Assembly: GCA_031276675.1 (NCBI GenBank) | Contig: JAISMO010000179.1 | Location: 1-60,350 of the forward strand | Reading direction: 5' to 3' | From: Tannerella sp. | GTDB lineage: Bacteria > Bacteroidota > Bacteroidia > Bacteroidales > Tannerellaceae | Length of the DNA: 60,350 nucleotides | Part shown: positions 45,885-54,077 of the stretch, piece by piece | Position numbering within the stretch: the stretch's first letter is position 1 | Layout: every line of letters begins with the position of its first letter | Notes under the pieces: generated by a model | The model's input: the letters and a program-made list of their open reading frames with translations, nothing else | What the model was told of the DNA's origin: nothing | Databases searched by the model: none | Position numbers and translations under genes: made by a program

Positions 45885-47570
45885 ATGAAGACTTTAAGAT
45901 ATAAAGCAGTAATGATATTCATGGCCTGTGCGCTGTGGACGGTTTCGTGCGATGATTTCCTGAAAGAGGACGCCAGAGGCCAGCTGACCACGGACGTGGC
46001 ATTCTCGCAGCAAAGCGATGTGGAAGGATCGGTGAACATACTCTACCGGATGGTCAGCCGGTCTACATTCGGGCTTACTCAGTTTATCTACGCCCAACTG
46101 GGCGACGACCTGTCCACCCACATGGCCAGCAACAAGGCCGGGATACGCGAATGGGACCAGTACAGGGTTTCGACCAACAACGACCGTTTGCTGTGGTGCT
46201 GGGAAGACAAATATAAGGTAATCAAGGCAGCCAACTTTATCATCACCGGTGTGGAAAATGCGCCCGCCTCGCAGGAGGAAATCGATTATGCCCTCGGGCA
46301 GGCATACTTCTGGCGGGCCTGGGCCTACTTTTACCTGGTACGCACTTTCGGGCCGCTGCCCAAAATCATGTCCACCGAGATTGATTATTCCATCGGCCTG
46401 TCATCGGTGGCGGAAATTTTCGATCTGATTGTGGAAGACCTGAAAATCGCCGAAGAAAAGCTGCTGCCCAACTACACGGCCGCTCCCAAAGCAATGAACG
46501 GAGTCCATGTGGTGGCCGCCAGGGGCAGCGCGCAGGCAGTACTGTCGTGCGTATACATGACCATGGCCGGATGGCCGCTGAACAGGGGCACGGAGTACTA
46601 CCGCCTGGCCGCGGAAAAGGCGCTGCAGGTGATTGACGCTTCGGAAAACGGCACGTATTACTACCGGCTGTATGACGAGTTTTGGAAAATTCATTCCAAA
46701 CAGGAAAACAGGAAGAACACGGAAGTGATCTGCGCCGCCTATTACACCGTGGCGCATGGCGACGGAGACGGCAGCGAAGCGGCGCGCGGCGCCATCAACG
46801 ATCTTCAGGACATCAGTCAGGGATGGACGGATACCCGCGCCGAAATCGGATACTGGGTCCACTTCCCCGAAGGCCCGCGCAAAACGGCTACCTATCCGGA
46901 GTGGACCTACAACAAAAACGACCAGCAAATCTATCGCTGGTGGAGCACCGGACTGCCTCCGGAAAACCGCTCGCCGTACTTCGGCAAGTCGGCCTTCACG
47001 AAGCAAGACAGCAACGACGAATATGACTTCACCAAGGGCTATGAAGCGCAGGCCAGCGGCTGGGGCGACCAGATACACCAGCTGGTCCGCCTGTCGGAAG
47101 TCTACCTGTTCTACGCCGAAGCCCTGGGCCGCTCCGGGCAGACCAGCGCCCGCGCCATTGAACTGCTGAATAAGGTGCGCAACCGCGCCGACGGCTACGG
47201 GCCGGTGGCCGTTCGCCCGGAAGGACAGAACGTCTATCCCGCCAGCCTGTCGGCCGAGCAACTGGCCGAGGCAGCCTACAACGAACACGGCTGGGAAATC
47301 GCCGGCTGGTACTGGGGCGCCATCGCGCCGCGCGCCAACGACATGCAGCGCATGGACCGCATCAAAGACCATTTCAACACGCGCAAAGCCGACCCGGAAT
47401 ACGTCTTCACCGACCCGGATACGGGAGAGCAAATCCGCGTGCATGAACAGTTCGGCGTGGAAGGCGAATGGCATCCGAGCAAAATGTATGCGCCCTATCC
47501 GTCGGAAGAAGTGGAACGGAACCCCGCGCTGGGTATTCCGGTCGAAGAGAAGTTGAACATGATCAATTGA
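45885..47570 (+). CDS. SusD/RagB-family glycan-binding lipoprotein (locus 2)
   Basis: A 561-residue SusD-like lipoprotein (signal ending LWTVSC, Cys22; mature CDDFLKEDARGQLTTD). It has the helical FWRAWAYFYLVRTFGPLPK block and the late QLVRLSEVYLFYAEALGRSGQ and AIELLNKVRNRADGYG signatures. It binds the glycan at the surface for SusC. It lies 36 bp after susC and 7 bp before the next lipoprotein gene, so the three are one operon. Confidence 0.95.
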   Translation: MKTLRYKAVMIFMACALWTVSCDDFLKEDARGQLTTDVAFSQQSDVEGSVNILYRMVSRSTFGLTQFIYAQLGDDLSTHMASNKAGIREWDQYRVSTNNDRLLWCWEDKYKVIKAANFIITGVENAPASQEEIDYALGQAYFWRAWAYFYLVRTFGPLPKIMSTEIDYSIGLSSVAEIFDLIVEDLKIAEEKLLPNYTAAPKAMNGVHVVAARGSAQAVLSCVYMTMAGWPLNRGTEYYRLAAEKALQVIDASENGTYYYRLYDEFWKIHSKQENRKNTEVICAAYYTVAHGDGDGSEAARGAINDLQDISQGWTDTRAEIGYWVHFPEGPRKTATYPEWTYNKNDQQIYRWWSTGLPPENRSPYFGKSAFTKQDSNDEYDFTKGYEAQASGWGDQIHQLVRLSEVYLFYAEALGRSGQTSARAIELLNKVRNRADGYGPVAVRPEGQNVYPASLSAEQLAEAAYNEHGWEIAGWYWGAIAPRANDMQRMDRIKDHFNTRKADPEYVFTDPDTGEQIRVHEQFGVEGEWHPSKMYAPYPSEEVERNPALGIPVEEKLNMIN

Positions 47571-47577
47571 AGAAAAT

Positions 47578-48534
47578 ATGAAAACACTGTTGGTAAGAAG
47601 TTTTTGTTTCCTCGCCGCCGGCCTCCTGTCAGGGGGCTGTGAAAAAAAGCTGGGCGAGGGGGTGGCCTTGCAGGACATAGCCACCGATGTAACAAGTATC
47701 CGGGTGAATATCGGAGAAGAGGGACGGCTCTATGCCTATCCGATCCCCTATGACTGCACGGACTACGAGTTCAAGTGGGAAAGCGCGGATCCGGGCATCG
47801 CCACGGTCGACGACTTCGGCCGGGTGACGTCGATCGAAGTGGGCACGACAACGGTCTACGTAAGTCAGGGAAACATCCGGAAGGAATTTGCCGTGGAAAT
47901 CTATGAAACCCCGCTGCTTGAACAGGCCACCGGTTACTGGGCCTTCGAGGACGCCACCCACTGGGGCAAGGCAACCCGGGGTACCGACCTGGCGCTGAGC
48001 GGCGCCGGTTTCAGCAGCACGGAAGGCCCGGCGGCAGGCAACGGGGCGATTCGCATCGAAAGGCAAAGTTATCTGAACTGCACGCACGGGATCAATCCAA
48101 CCGGCGACTATGTCACCCGCTACACCGTCATGATGGACTTCAAACTCCCCGCCGCCACCCGCGCCTGCTTTATGCAGACCAAGCTGGAGAATGACGACGA
48201 TGTGGATTTCTTTCTGCGCGGCAACATGTATGAAATAGGCGTGGTAGGCGCCTATACCGATTTGCGGGAGACGGCCATCGGTCAGATCGAGGCGGGCCGG
48301 TGGTACCGGATGTTCATCGTCGTCCAGCTGGGCGGAACGACCACGTACTACATCAACGGCGTGAACGTCGGGGAAAAACAGCTTGACATGGACAACCGTA
48401 TCCGGATGAACGGGGAGAAAGTGCTGCTCTTTGCAGACGAAGACGGCGAAGACGAAACCATTGATGTGGCAGCCGTAGCCTTCTGGGACCAAAACCTGAC
48501 GAAGAAACAGATGGACCGGATTCCCGGATTTTAG
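47578..48534 (+). CDS. BIG2 plus LamG/ConA-like surface lipoprotein
   Basis: A 318-residue lipoprotein (signal ending LLSGGC, Cys21). Residues about 35-110 form a bacterial Ig-like (BIG2) domain with YEFKWESADPGIATVDDFG and RVTSIEVGTTTVYV. From about 120 to 318 it looks like a concanavalin/LamG beta-sandwich (GYWAFEDATHWGKA, YTVMMDFKLP, GRWYRMFIVVQLGGTTTYYI). Such proteins in SusC/D operons usually act as surface glycan-binding proteins. No catalytic motif is seen. It is the third gene of the operon and is followed by a large inverted repeat. Confidence 0.8.
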   Translation: MKTLLVRSFCFLAAGLLSGGCEKKLGEGVALQDIATDVTSIRVNIGEEGRLYAYPIPYDCTDYEFKWESADPGIATVDDFGRVTSIEVGTTTVYVSQGNIRKEFAVEIYETPLLEQATGYWAFEDATHWGKATRGTDLALSGAGFSSTEGPAAGNGAIRIERQSYLNCTHGINPTGDYVTRYTVMMDFKLPAATRACFMQTKLENDDDVDFFLRGNMYEIGVVGAYTDLRETAIGQIEAGRWYRMFIVVQLGGTTTYYINGVNVGEKQLDMDNRIRMNGEKVLLFADEDGEDETIDVAAVAFWDQNLTKKQMDRIPGF

Positions 48535-48552
48535 GCCTCTCCGCCGGTTAAA

Positions 48553-48645
48553 CCGGCCATGAAAGGAAATGGGTTTAAAACCCGTGCGGGCCGTCGATGT
48601 ACACGGTTCCGCACGGGCTTTAGCCCGGTTCCTTTTTATGGCCGG
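48553..48645. repeat. Long inverted repeat after the lipoprotein gene
   Basis: Nested arms: CCGGCCAT (48553-48560) with ATGGCCGG (48638-48645), AAAGGAA (48562-48568) with TTCCTTT (48629-48635), and CCCGTGCGG (48581-48589) with CCGCACGGG (48609-48617). The whole can fold into one hairpin of about 93 nt. Its right half (48599-48627) matches a sequence at 27157-27185 in 26 of 29 positions. It could end or stabilise the locus 2 transcript. Confidence 0.7.
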
Positions 48646-49253
48646 ATTTGGCGCCGGCCACTCCCGTTATCCATCAAAAGGCTGTATATCAGTATCGAAC
48701 AACTCATGAAAGGCCTCTATATTAAATCTAATCCCGCCAGATTAGATTTAATTTCGCCAAAACAAATCTAATTTCCCGGGAACAAATCTAATTTCGCCAA
48801 AACAAATCTAATCTCACGAAAACAAATCTAATCCCGCCAAAACAAATCTAATTTCCAGGGAACAAATCTAATTTCACCGGAACAAATCTAATATTACGGC
48901 AACAAATCTAATTTGGCCGGAACAGATCTAATTTCACAGGCAAACAGAAGCGATGGCGGGCCGGAATCGGCGTCGTCCGGCTTCCATTTTTTATTCGGGA
49001 ACTTAAAAAACTTTTTCGGCAGCGACCGGGATACCGTGTATGTTTGGATGTATCCGCAGGTTCAAACCCGGTGTCGTCAGGTGAAGGAACCTTGCACGTT
49101 TACTGTGCACGTCAGGAGCGCAACGCCTGTCCATAAACCTGCAAATTAAATGCCCGGACCATGCATCCATTCATTGCAGCTGCAAAGACCGCTTTTGTCC
49201 TTCGGATACGGCAGCAGGAGCGTTGATGCAGTCCTGATTTTTACCTCAAGCGC
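48646..49253. other. Gene-free spacer within locus 2
   Basis: About 600 bp. It holds array 4 (48721-48940) and, to the right, sequence in which I recognise no gene, RNA or repeat. The plus-strand frames through 48913-49253 look random. Confidence 0.5.
48721..48940 (+). repeat. Array 4: eleven 20-bp tandem units
   Basis: Eleven units of exactly 20 bp. Nine carry the constant 12-base block AACAAATCTAAT (one with a single change) and eight variable bases, mostly TTNNNNNN. The first two units form a hairpin: ATTAAATCTAAT (48721-48732), spacer, ATTAGATTTAAT (48741-48752), 12-bp arms. The period of 20 is not a multiple of three, so no peptide explanation applies. Design and size match arrays 1-3, though the sequence is unrelated. 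Confidence 0.92.
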
Positions 49254-49284
49254 TTGGAAAATGCGGGCTTTTCGTCTAATTTTG
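49254..49284 (+). promoter_or_regulatory. Promoter of the DUF1080 lipoprotein gene
   Basis: TTGG (49254-49257), 19-nt spacer, TAATTTTG (49277-49284), about 28 nt upstream of the start codon. The gene therefore has its own promoter and is not simply the end of the SusC/D operon. Confidence 0.65.
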
Positions 49285-49312
49285 CCGTTCACATTTTTAA
49301 TATATGACAGAT

Positions 49313-49945
49313 ATGAAAAAATTTTCAGGTATTATGATGCTTCTGGCCTGTCTTTTCACGGGCTGTGCACAGACAGGGAAGGAAATGCTGTTCAACGGAC
49401 AGGATCTCTCGAACTGGAATTTTGTGGTAGAGGACGACCGCGTTCCGGCCGACCAGGTCTATTCGGTACAGGACGGAGGCGTTCTGATTCAGGGCGATCC
49501 GCTCGGATACATGTATACGAAAGAGACGTATGGCAACTGTATGCTCGAAGTGGAATGGCGCTGGGTGGACGAACCGGCGAACAGCGGTATTTTCCTGCTG
49601 ATTGCCGATGCGACCAGCCCGTTCCCGAACGGCATCGAATGTCAGCTTCATGCGGGCGATGCGGGCGACTTCGTATTGCTGGGCGGCTCGGAGATGGCCG
49701 AATACAGGCAGCCGGAAGGGGAGGCGCGTCCCAGGTTCCCCGTTGTCAAAAAACGGAACGCCTCCAGCGAAAAGCCGGCCGGCGAATGGAACCGGGCCAG
49801 GATTCTCCTGCGGGACGGAGAAATCACGGTCTTTATCAATGAGGTGCTTCAGAATGTCGGAACCTGTCCCGTGAAGGAGGGCGCCATCGGCCTGCAGAGC
49901 GAAGGGGGAAAGATCGCTTTCCGGAATATGACGGTCACGCGGTAG
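49313..49945 (+). CDS. DUF1080 (3-keto-disaccharide hydrolase-like) lipoprotein
   Basis: A 210-residue lipoprotein (MKKFSGIMMLLACLFTGC, Cys18). The body is one DUF1080 jelly-roll domain: EMLFNGQDLSNWNFV near the start, YGNCMLEVEWRWVDEPANSGIFL, NGIECQLHAGDAGDFVLLG, and AIGLQSEGGKIAFRNM at the end. DUF1080 proteins related to 3-keto-disaccharide hydrolases act on oxidised sugars or glycosides. I chose ATG 49313 because it starts the signal peptide directly; ATG 49304 adds three residues. It probably serves the adjacent SusC/D locus. It converges with tex, 8 bp between stops. Confidence 0.85.
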   Translation: MKKFSGIMMLLACLFTGCAQTGKEMLFNGQDLSNWNFVVEDDRVPADQVYSVQDGGVLIQGDPLGYMYTKETYGNCMLEVEWRWVDEPANSGIFLLIADATSPFPNGIECQLHAGDAGDFVLLGGSEMAEYRQPEGEARPRFPVVKKRNASSEKPAGEWNRARILLRDGEITVFINEVLQNVGTCPVKEGAIGLQSEGGKIAFRNMTVTR

Positions 49946-49953
49946 CGAAGGCT

Positions 49954-52077
49954 TCAGGCTTTCAGGCTGAAAGTAATCCGGCGGCGTGCCGTGTCGACTT
50001 CCAGCACCCGAACTTCCACCTGCTGGTTCAGGCTGACCACTTCCAGCGGGTGGGAGACGTACCGGTCCGCCAGCTGGGAGATATGTATCAGTCCGTCCTG
50101 TTTCACCCCGACGTCGACAAAGCATCCGAAACCGGTGATGTTGGTGACAATGCCGGGCAGTTTCATCCCCGGTCTCAGGTCTTCGATCCGGTGCACCTCG
50201 GGCGAAAATTCAAATGCGTCAACCCGGGTTCGCGGGTCGCGACCGGGTCTGGCCAGCTCCTGCAGCAGATCGTTCAGCGTGGGCAGTCCCGCCTTTTCCG
50301 AGACATACTTTTCCGGTCGAATCTGTTTGCGCAGGGCTTCGCTTTTCAACAGTCCGTCGATCGTGACATGCAGGTCGGAGGCCATTTGCTCCGCAAGGGC
50401 ATAGCTTTCGGGATGGACGGCGCTGTTGTCCAGCGGGTTTTCAGCGCCCGGGATGCGCAGGAATCCGGCGCACTGTTCAAAGGTTTTTGCGCCCATCCGG
50501 GGTACGTTTTTCAGCGCCTGGCGCGAAGGAAAGGCGCCGTTCTCTCTGCGCCAGGCAACGATGTTTTGCGCCAGCTGCGGTCCCAGTCCCGAAACGCAGG
50601 TCAGCAGATGTTTGCTGGCCGTGTTGACATTGACCCCGACCAGGTTGACGCAGCTCTCCACCACCGCATCCAGGCTTTTCCTGAGTTTTGTCCGGTCGAC
50701 GTCATGCTGGTACTGTCCCACGCCGATGGCCGCGGGGTCAATCTTGACCAGTTCGGCCAGCGGGTCCATCAGGCGGCGGCCTATCGAAACCGCGCCGCGC
50801 ACCGTCACGTCGTAATCGGGAAATTCTTCCCTGGCAACGGCCGAAGCCGAATAGACCGAAGCGCCGCTTTCGTTGACGATAAACACCTGCAGACTGCGAT
50901 CAAACACCATGCTCCGGATGAAGCCTTCCGTTTCTCGCCCGGCCGTACCGTTGCCGATGGCAATCGCCTCAATCCTGTAGGCGTCGATCAGGGATGAAAT
51001 CTTGTGCCGGGCTTTCGCCGCTTCACACTGCGGAGGATGTGGATAGATGGTTTCATTGTGTTTCAGGTTCCCCTGTGCATCCAGGCAAACAACTTTGCAT
51101 CCGGTACGGAATCCCGGGTCAATGGCCAGCACGTTCTTCTGTCCCAGCGGGGCGGCCAGCAGCAATTGACGGAGGTTTCCGGCAAAGACGCGGATGGCTT
51201 CGTCTTCGGCCCGTTCCCTGGCGGCAGCCTCAAACTCCGTCGCAAGCGTCGGCAACAGCAGGCGCCTGTATCCGTCCGTCACGGCCTCTTTCACCTGTCC
51301 GGCCGCAGCGCTGCTTCCTTTCACAAAGTATCCGCAGAGTATTTCCAGCGCTTTGGCTTCGTCCGGTTCGATGCGGATGTGCAGGAATCCTTCCTCCCTG
51401 CCGCGCAGCATGGCCAGCAGGCGGTGCGAAGGACAGCGGCGCAGCGGCTCCGAAAAGGCAAAGTAATCGCTGTATTTTCCGCCTTCCGCCTCCCTCTTTT
51501 TTACGGATACGGATTGAACCGTCGCCTCCCGTGCAAACAGGCAGCGAATACCCGCACGCGCCTGGAGGTCTTCGCTTACCTGTTCGGCGATGATGTCGCG
51601 CGCCCCCCGCAGGGCGTCTTCGACCGTCGGCACGGCGTCGCTCAGGTACTGCCGGGCAATGGATGCCGGGTCATTATCCTGCTGTTTCATCAGCCGTGCG
51701 GCCAACGGTTCAAGGCCGCGTTCGCGAGCTGCCGAGGCGCGGGTTTTACGTTTGGGCCTGTAAGGGAGATACAGGTCTTCCAGTTCCGTCAGCGTTCCTG
51801 CGGCTTCAATCTCCCGTTTCAGCGCACTGGTCAGTTTATCCTGTTCTCCGATGGACCGCAGGATGGTATCCCGGCGCCGGTCCAGTTCGAGCAATTTCCC
51901 GTAGCGCTCTTTGACAAACCCGATCTGTACTTCGTCCAGACTGCCGGTCGCTTCTTTCCGGTAGCGGCTGATAAACGGGACAGTCGCTCCTCCGAGCAGC
52001 AGTTCCAGCGTGTTGCGCACCTGCCGTTCTTCCAGGCCCGCCTCCCTGCAAATAATAAAAAGATGCTGTTCCTTCAT
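49954..52077 (-). CDS. tex: Tex-family RNA-binding transcription accessory protein
   Basis: A 707-residue nucleic-acid-binding protein. The helical N-terminal part starts with RQVRNTLELLLGGATVPFISRYRKE; the YqgF/RNase H-like domain is at about 315-440 (VLAIDPGFRTGCKVVCLD); the helix-hairpin-helix region follows (LTCVSGLGPQLAQNIVAWR); the S1 domain is at the end (GIVTNITGFGCFVDVGVKQDGLIHISQ). Tex binds RNA and acts in transcription; its exact role is open. The start is ATG 52077: the ATG at 52113 sits at the expected transcription start after the -7 box at 52118-52125. Confidence 0.95.
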   Translation of the reverse strand: MKEQHLFIICREAGLEERQVRNTLELLLGGATVPFISRYRKEATGSLDEVQIGFVKERYGKLLELDRRRDTILRSIGEQDKLTSALKREIEAAGTLTELEDLYLPYRPKRKTRASAARERGLEPLAARLMKQQDNDPASIARQYLSDAVPTVEDALRGARDIIAEQVSEDLQARAGIRCLFAREATVQSVSVKKREAEGGKYSDYFAFSEPLRRCPSHRLLAMLRGREEGFLHIRIEPDEAKALEILCGYFVKGSSAAAGQVKEAVTDGYRRLLLPTLATEFEAAARERAEDEAIRVFAGNLRQLLLAAPLGQKNVLAIDPGFRTGCKVVCLDAQGNLKHNETIYPHPPQCEAAKARHKISSLIDAYRIEAIAIGNGTAGRETEGFIRSMVFDRSLQVFIVNESGASVYSASAVAREEFPDYDVTVRGAVSIGRRLMDPLAELVKIDPAAIGVGQYQHDVDRTKLRKSLDAVVESCVNLVGVNVNTASKHLLTCVSGLGPQLAQNIVAWRRENGAFPSRQALKNVPRMGAKTFEQCAGFLRIPGAENPLDNSAVHPESYALAEQMASDLHVTIDGLLKSEALRKQIRPEKYVSEKAGLPTLNDLLQELARPGRDPRTRVDAFEFSPEVHRIEDLRPGMKLPGIVTNITGFGCFVDVGVKQDGLIHISQLADRYVSHPLEVVSLNQQVEVRVLEVDTARRRITFSLKA

Positions 52078-52117
52078 ATCCGAATCATTAATAAAGTGCT
52101 CTTTCCTGTTCATGCCG

Positions 52118-52125
52118 CAAAGGTA
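52118..52125 (-). promoter_or_regulatory. -7 box of tex
   Basis: TACCTTTG on the minus strand, matching TAnnTTTG, 40 nt upstream of the chosen start. Confidence 0.6.
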
Positions 52126-52160
52126 GCCTTTTTTGGGCTGGCCGCGTTTTGCGCCACAAC

Positions 52161-52187
52161 GACCAACTGCTAACCACTAAGTTGGTC
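52161..52187. other. 8-bp hairpin between tex and rpn-like gene
   Basis: GACCAACT (52161-52168), 11-base loop, AGTTGGTC (52180-52187). It lies in the divergent region and could be an operator or a 5' leader element. The loop sequence CTAACCACTAA resembles the spacer sequence at 27190-27210. Confidence 0.35.
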
Positions 52188-52212
52188 TGTGTATAATGCC
52201 GGAGATTTTATG

Positions 52213-52220
52213 TACATTTG
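52213..52220 (+). promoter_or_regulatory. -7 box of the Rpn-type gene
   Basis: TACATTTG matches TAnnTTTG, 24 nt upstream of the ATG at 52245. Confidence 0.55.
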
Positions 52221-52244
52221 CGGATGTAATTATCCGCAGAAAAG

Positions 52245-53156
52245 ATGGAAAAACAGGGAGAACGACTGAATCCGCTCAATGATTTTCTGTTTTTAAAATA
52301 CATGGGCGAAAAGGGAGACGAAGAGCAGTTGCTCTCCTTCCTCAATGCCGTGTTGAAAAAAGAGGGAGCAGAACCGCTTGCATCGGTGGAAATCATCGGC
52401 AACAGAACATTGTCGGCAGAAGTAATCGGAGACAAGAGCAGTATTCTGGATGTCCGCGCCATTACGGCCGACGGAGCAAAAGTCAATATTGAAGTCCAGT
52501 TGCGCAACACGGGGAACATGGGCAAACGGAGTTTGTTTTACTGGAGTCGAGAATATTCCAGAGGGATTGATTCCGGTCAGGATTATGCGGAATTGCCGCG
52601 AGTGATTGCGATTAACATTGTTAATTTTGAATATCTGGAGATAGAAGTGTTCCACACGTGTTTCCACCTGTGGGAAGACCATCACCGCTACCAGCTTACG
52701 GATGCACTGGAAATACATTTTATTGATATGGTAAAATACAAACGCTATCGGGAGAAGGATATTCATCACGATCCCCTTCACCGGTGGCTGACATTTATGG
52801 ATAAGGAAACAGGGGAAGAAACAATCAAGGAGGTTACAGCTATGGATATCGGAATATGGAAAGCACAGGAGAAAATCCGGCACATATCGAAAGACAAGGA
52901 AGCATTGCATGAATATCACTTGCGTGAAATGGCGCTGTCGGACTGGACGAGCGCGGTAAATTTCCACCATCGGGAAGGAATGCAGGAAGGCATAAAAGAA
53001 GGTATAAAAGAAGGAAGATTGCTTGAAAAAGAAAATATGATACTCAAATCCCGTCGCAAAGGATATTCCATGGAGTTAATGCGTGACATTACCGGACTGA
53101 CCGAGCCGGAAATCATGGAAATCCTGAAACGGAATGAACAGTGTCAGAGAGATTGA
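52245..53156 (+). CDS. Rpn/PD-(D/E)XK nuclease family protein
   Basis: A 303-residue member of the Rpn (YhgA-like, PDDEXK_2) family, often labelled transposase but related to recombination-promoting nucleases. RLNPLNDFLFLKYMG is the N-terminal signature. The nuclease motif is intact: D69 in SSILDVRA, then E83-V-Q85 in VNIEVQLR. The middle contains YAELPRVIAINIVNFEYLE. The C-terminus has a repeated, charged linker (EGIKEGIKEGRLLEKENM) in which such proteins often vary in length. It has its own promoter and no partner. Function is probably selfish or linked to DNA exchange. Confidence 0.88.
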   Translation: MEKQGERLNPLNDFLFLKYMGEKGDEEQLLSFLNAVLKKEGAEPLASVEIIGNRTLSAEVIGDKSSILDVRAITADGAKVNIEVQLRNTGNMGKRSLFYWSREYSRGIDSGQDYAELPRVIAINIVNFEYLEIEVFHTCFHLWEDHHRYQLTDALEIHFIDMVKYKRYREKDIHHDPLHRWLTFMDKETGEETIKEVTAMDIGIWKAQEKIRHISKDKEALHEYHLREMALSDWTSAVNFHHREGMQEGIKEGIKEGRLLEKENMILKSRRKGYSMELMRDITGLTEPEIMEILKRNEQCQRD

Positions 53157-53231
53157 ATTACCGGATATCGGACCGTATGATCTCTTTTTTTTGGCCTGAT
53201 TTCGGTACGGTTGCCTGCCTGTGTCTGTTTT

Positions 53232-53262
53232 TTTGATTTGTTGCAAAATATACCTACATTTA
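53232..53262 (+). promoter_or_regulatory. Promoter of the mannose synthase-pyrC pair
   Basis: TTTG (53232-53235), 19-nt spacer, TACATTTA (53255-53262), a one-base departure from TAnnTTTG, 73 nt upstream of the start codon. Confidence 0.6.
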
Positions 53263-53335
53263 CTCGATCTTTCAAAAGGCGATTGACTCCGGGTCGAAAG
53301 GTCAACCTGATGTTTAATGTATAACAGTAGAAAAA

Positions 53336-54073
53336 ATGGACAGTATAGTAATTATTCCGACTTACAATGAGAAGGAAAATATTGAGAATATCATCCGGGC
53401 CGTATTCGGTTTGGAGAAGGTGTTTCATATCCTGATTGTTGACGACAATTCGCCCGACGGTACGGCAACCATTGTGAAGACGCTGCAACAGGAATTTCCG
53501 GATCGTCTTTTCCTGCTGGAACGGGCAGGCAAGCAAGGTTTGGGAACGGCATATATCTGTGGTTTCAAGTGGTCTGTCGAGCACGGATATGATTTTATCT
53601 TCGAGATGGACGCCGATTTCAGTCACGACCCGAAAGACTTGCCGCGTCTTTACGCTGCCTGCCGGGAGCAAGGTGCAGATGTGGCTGTGGGGTCGCGCTA
53701 CTGCGAAGGCGTGAACGTGGTGAACTGGCCCCTGGGGCGGGTACTGATGTCATACGGCGCTTCCGTATACGTACGTCTGGTGACGGGCATGAAAATACAT
53801 GATACGACTGCCGGCTTCAAGTGTTACCGCCGGGAGGTACTGGAAACCGTCGAATTAGACAAAATTCATTTCAAGGGATATGCCTTTCAGATTGAGATGA
53901 AATTTACGGCCCACAAATGCGGATTCAAGATTGTGGAAATACCGATTATTTTCATCAACCGTGTGCTCGGCACCTCCAAAATGAATTCCTCTATTTTTGG
54001 AGAAGCCTTGTTTGGCGTGTTGAAACTGAAATGGTGGAGCTTTTCGCGTAAATATCCGAAAAAGAAAAAGTAG
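53336..54073 (+). CDS. Polyprenol-phosphate mannose synthase-like GT2
   Basis: A 245-residue GT2 glycosyltransferase of the dolichyl/polyprenyl-phosphate mannosyltransferase type, using GDP-mannose and a lipid phosphate at the inner membrane. It begins [17 protein letters not shown], has [13 protein letters not shown], the metal-binding DADFSH (about 96-101), [13 protein letters not shown], and [10 protein letters not shown]. No C-terminal membrane domain is present, matching the single-domain members. The product is the sugar donor for periplasmic glycosylation; Bacteroidetes use O-glycosylation of secreted proteins, so this is a reasonable inferred role. It precedes pyrC by 4 bp. Confidence 0.9.
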   Translation: MDSIVIIPTYNEKENIENIIRAVFGLEKVFHILIVDDNSPDGTATIVKTLQQEFPDRLFLLERAGKQGLGTAYICGFKWSVEHGYDFIFEMDADFSHDPKDLPRLYAACREQGADVAVGSRYCEGVNVVNWPLGRVLMSYGASVYVRLVTGMKIHDTTAGFKCYRREVLETVELDKIHFKGYAFQIEMKFTAHKCGFKIVEIPIIFINRVLGTSKMNSSIFGEALFGVLKLKWWSFSRKYPKKKK

Positions 54074-54077
54074 GCGG

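Noticed and set aside
48721..48940. Array 4 as a CRISPR array.
   Set aside because: The constant part is 12 bp and the variable part 8 bp, far from repeat and spacer sizes of CRISPR arrays, and no cas gene lies nearby.
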